NCBI GenBank assembly: GCA_018663565.1
Contig: JABJQE010000285.1
Coordinates: 1 to 6,653 of the forward strand
Direction of reading: 5' to 3'
Length of the DNA: 6,653 bases
Source of the DNA: Phycisphaerae bacterium
Lineage (GTDB): Bacteria > Planctomycetota > Phycisphaerae > Phycisphaerales > SM1A02
The notes under the pieces are model-generated. The model had not been told where the DNA came from, searched no databases, and saw only the letters and a list, made by a program, of their open reading frames with translations. A program made the translations under genes and the position numbers. Of the stretch, positions 5,399-6,653 are shown one piece after another. The stretch's first letter is position 1. Each line of letters opens with the position of its first letter.

Positions 5399-5665
5399 AT
5401 GTCAGAAACACAATCAAATCACTCAGATCGCCCAAAGCCGACGTCCGAGTTCCACGCTCGCCTAGCGGAGAAGTGCAAGCAGTTGGGAGTGCCTCATTAC
5501 ACGGTAGAAAATCCACATCCGGAGATGAGGGCAGTATGGGATGAGATATTCGGATCAGGACCTGTGTTGTTCACGGGTGTTCGGTCGAGTTCTAGGAAGA
5601 CTACGGACAACGCACACAAAGAGGAAGACGGCGGTGCCCGGTGTGATGCCGAGGAGCGAAGTTGA
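5399..5665 (+). CDS. Unrecognised 88-residue polar protein
   Basis: I do not recognise this protein. The ATG at 5399 is chosen because AGGAG (5384-5388) lies 10 bases upstream. The in-frame ATG at 5390 is too close to that site, and the one at 5291 has no site at all, though it would give 124 residues. The chain starts polar (MSETQSNHSDRPKPTSEF), has a helix (FHARLAEKCKQLG, 18-30), a short segment VPHYTVENPHPEMRAVWDEIFGSG in parts (31-54), and a charged, probably disordered tail rich in Lys, Glu, Asp and Arg. The stop is followed two bases later by the start of a 33-residue frame. Coding is likely but less sure than for its neighbours. Confidence 0.6.
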   Translation: MSETQSNHSDRPKPTSEFHARLAEKCKQLGVPHYTVENPHPEMRAVWDEIFGSGPVLFTGVRSSSRKTTDNAHKEEDGGARCDAEERS

Positions 5666-5667
5666 TC

Positions 5668-5769
5668 ATGTTCAAGGAACGGTACGAGTGGAAACTGAAC
5701 CTGCATGGTCCGGATCATTCTGGCACGAAGCGTCTGAAGTGTCAGATGGAAGCGCAGCAGGCCGAGTAG
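5668..5769 (+). CDS. Possible 33-residue protein in the operon
   Basis: ATG at 5668, two bases after the previous stop, opens a 33-codon frame ending at TAG 5767-5769. A GAGGAG site (5651-5656) lies 11 bases upstream. The product begins MFKERYEWKLNLHGPDHSG and ends KRLKCQMEAQQAE; it is charged and has no membrane segment. The tight spacing on both sides (the next start is 19 bases further on) suggests it fills a real slot in the operon. A frame this short could still be chance. Confidence 0.45.
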   Translation: MFKERYEWKLNLHGPDHSGTKRLKCQMEAQQAE

Positions 5770-5788
5770 GCGGAAGGGACCGACCGCG

Positions 5789-6166
5789 ATGAGTACTGAG
5801 TACGACTATTACGGCCGCAACATCCGGGCCGCCTGCAGCCGATGCGCTGAGTTGTTCCGTCTTCCGCAGCTCAACTGCAACGGCGGTCGGAGGATGTGTT
5901 CGCCCTGTCTGTCCATGTATGAGCGCCAGTTGGCCGCCGAGCAGGAGCGTGCCGACCGCGCCGACGCGACGCTTCTGCATTGGCATGCGGGCGGACCCCC
6001 GTGGACCGGTCGCCCACTCAGGGGTCTGTGGGAGGCCATGCTGCGAGGGAAGTTCGAGGCGTGGCGGGCGCGGATGCGTACCTACCGGCCGCTGCCTGCC
6101 GGCTTCTGCGTAGGTGGGTGTGGCGATTCGTGTTATTGTCTGGTCATACAGAGGGGCCAGCAATGA
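5789..6166 (+). CDS. Small protein with two CxxC pairs, likely zinc-binding
   Basis: A 125-residue protein. Near the N-terminus it has C16-x-x-C19 (CSRC), C30, and C37-x-x-C40 (CSPC), the spacing of a zinc ribbon. Then comes a helical stretch rich in Ala, Glu and Arg (MYERQLAAEQERADRADATLL in parts, 43-63), then a Trp/Arg-rich part (PPWTGRPLRGLWEAMLRGK, FEAWRARMRTYRPL), and a second Cys cluster at the C-terminus (C107, C111, C115, C117). The last could be another metal site or a disulfide-rich tail. The ATG at 5789 has GGAAGG (5772-5777) 11 bases upstream. Its stop overlaps the next gene's start by four bases (ATGA, 6163-6166), so the two are translationally coupled. A nucleic-acid or protein-binding role is plausible; the family is not recognised. 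Its codons look GC-rich at third positions. Confidence 0.75.
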   Translation: MSTEYDYYGRNIRAACSRCAELFRLPQLNCNGGRRMCSPCLSMYERQLAAEQERADRADATLLHWHAGGPPWTGRPLRGLWEAMLRGKFEAWRARMRTYRPLPAGFCVGGCGDSCYCLVIQRGQQ

Positions 6167-6653
6167 GCAATTCCGGAACAGGCAGCTTCGGTCCGGTGTC
6201 TGACATGACGCAGGACATCGGTCCAATGCTGTGCGAAGAGCTTCGCGTCGCTATGAATACCGATGAGCCGGAGTATTACGAACAGATGGAGCGTGGGTAC
6301 CGCTGGTGGCCGCATCGATTGTGCCAGCGAGTAGAGGCGAGGCCGGCGGTGATGTCGCATGATGTGGCAATGTCGCGGGTGGACATCGAGACGCCGATTC
6401 TCGAGAACGTCGAGTCGACGCCGTCGGTGTTGAAGGCGATTGCGTTCATCAACAGAAACGCTGACCTGAGTGCGTTACTGCTCGATGAGCATACCGGCGT
6501 CGTGTCTCTCCATGCGAGCATTGGCGCGCATCCGCAGAACCTGCACGTGGCAGTGGTTCTCGGAAAGCACGCGGTGGCACTACAGGCGGCAGTTGCGGAG
6601 ATCTTTCGACCTCGACTGGGGGAGATGCTTGGCGGCGATCCGATCGAGCCGGA
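6163..6653 (+). CDS. Unrecognised protein, 3' end outside the window, possibly YbjN/chaperone-like
   Basis: The frame is open for 163 codons to the window edge. ATG at 6163 overlaps the previous stop by four bases and has GAGGGG (6151-6156) with 6-base spacing. Visible parts are a helical N-terminus (MTQDIGPMLCEELRVAM, 15-31), the notable segment YRWWPHRLCQRVEARP (46-61), then VLKAIAFINRNADLSALLLDEHT (89-111 in parts) leading to strands VVSLHASIGAHP and NLHVAVVLGKHAVAL followed by a helix (QAAVAEIF). The helix-strand-strand-helix order with a residue-poor loop reminds me of the small YbjN / type III chaperone-like (TY-chaperone) domains, which bind peptides. This is a weak resemblance without a decisive motif. 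No signal peptide is seen. Confidence 0.7.
   Translation, partial: MSNSGTGSFGPVSDMTQDIGPMLCEELRVAMNTDEPEYYEQMERGYRWWPHRLCQRVEARPAVMSHDVAMSRVDIETPILENVESTPSVLKAIAFINRNADLSALLLDEHTGVVSLHASIGAHPQNLHVAVVLGKHAVALQAAVAEIFRPRLGEMLGGDPIEP

Noticed and set aside
1..6653. CRISPR array, insertion sequence or tRNA genes
   Set aside because: No regularly spaced direct repeats, no transposase-like protein with terminal inverted repeats, and no cloverleaf sequence were found on either strand.

Overview
The window looks like a chromosomal stretch from a planctomycete, probably of the Phycisphaerae type. The main clue is the first 66 bases. They end a protein in a calcium-loop (dockerin-like) GDGxVDIxDL motif followed by FGMWGGCP and a stop, a C-terminal signature I associate with large secreted planctomycete proteins. 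Moderately high GC, many unrecognised proteins and well-spaced small operons fit this. The taxonomic call is an inference from one motif.

Layout. (1) 1-66: tail of the dockerin-like protein, closed by a strong intrinsic terminator (101-138). (2) 414-1337, minus strand: a DUF4268-family protein with a PD-(D/E)XK-like nuclease core, divergent from (3) 1492-2193, plus strand, an unrecognised 233-residue protein. (4) 2291-2923, minus strand: a stand-alone HD-domain protein resembling the hydrolase half of SpoT/MESH1, convergent with gene 3. (5) 2971-3286: a near-consensus sigma-70 promoter (TTGACA, 17 bp, TACAAT) followed by about 280 nt of non-coding, highly self-complementary leader. (6) 3287 to the window end, plus strand: at least six closely spaced genes, all unrecognised or only loosely assignable, most with clear Shine-Dalgarno sites. 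They run 3287-3793, 3858-4451, 4494-5279, 5399-5665, probably 5668-5769, 5789-6166 and 6163 to the edge.

The most interesting object is the leader at about 3005-3286. Its first bases (3011-3027) pair almost perfectly with bases 3248-3263, enclosing several hairpins and a possible pseudoknot. The 3' arm of that closing helix also contains an anti-Shine-Dalgarno stretch that can instead fold onto the AGGAGG of the first operon gene. The two helices share bases 3257-3263 and cannot both form in full. That is the architecture of a translational switch: a riboswitch-like element or another regulatory RNA whose closed form would expose the ribosome site. I could not match it to a known riboswitch, retron or housekeeping RNA class by eye.

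The downstream genes may form one transcription unit driven by this promoter and leader. The last two overlap by four bases (ATGA). I cannot assign them a joint function. One has two CxxC pairs typical of a zinc ribbon, one has a charged helical segment, and the last resembles small alpha/beta chaperone-like domains only weakly.
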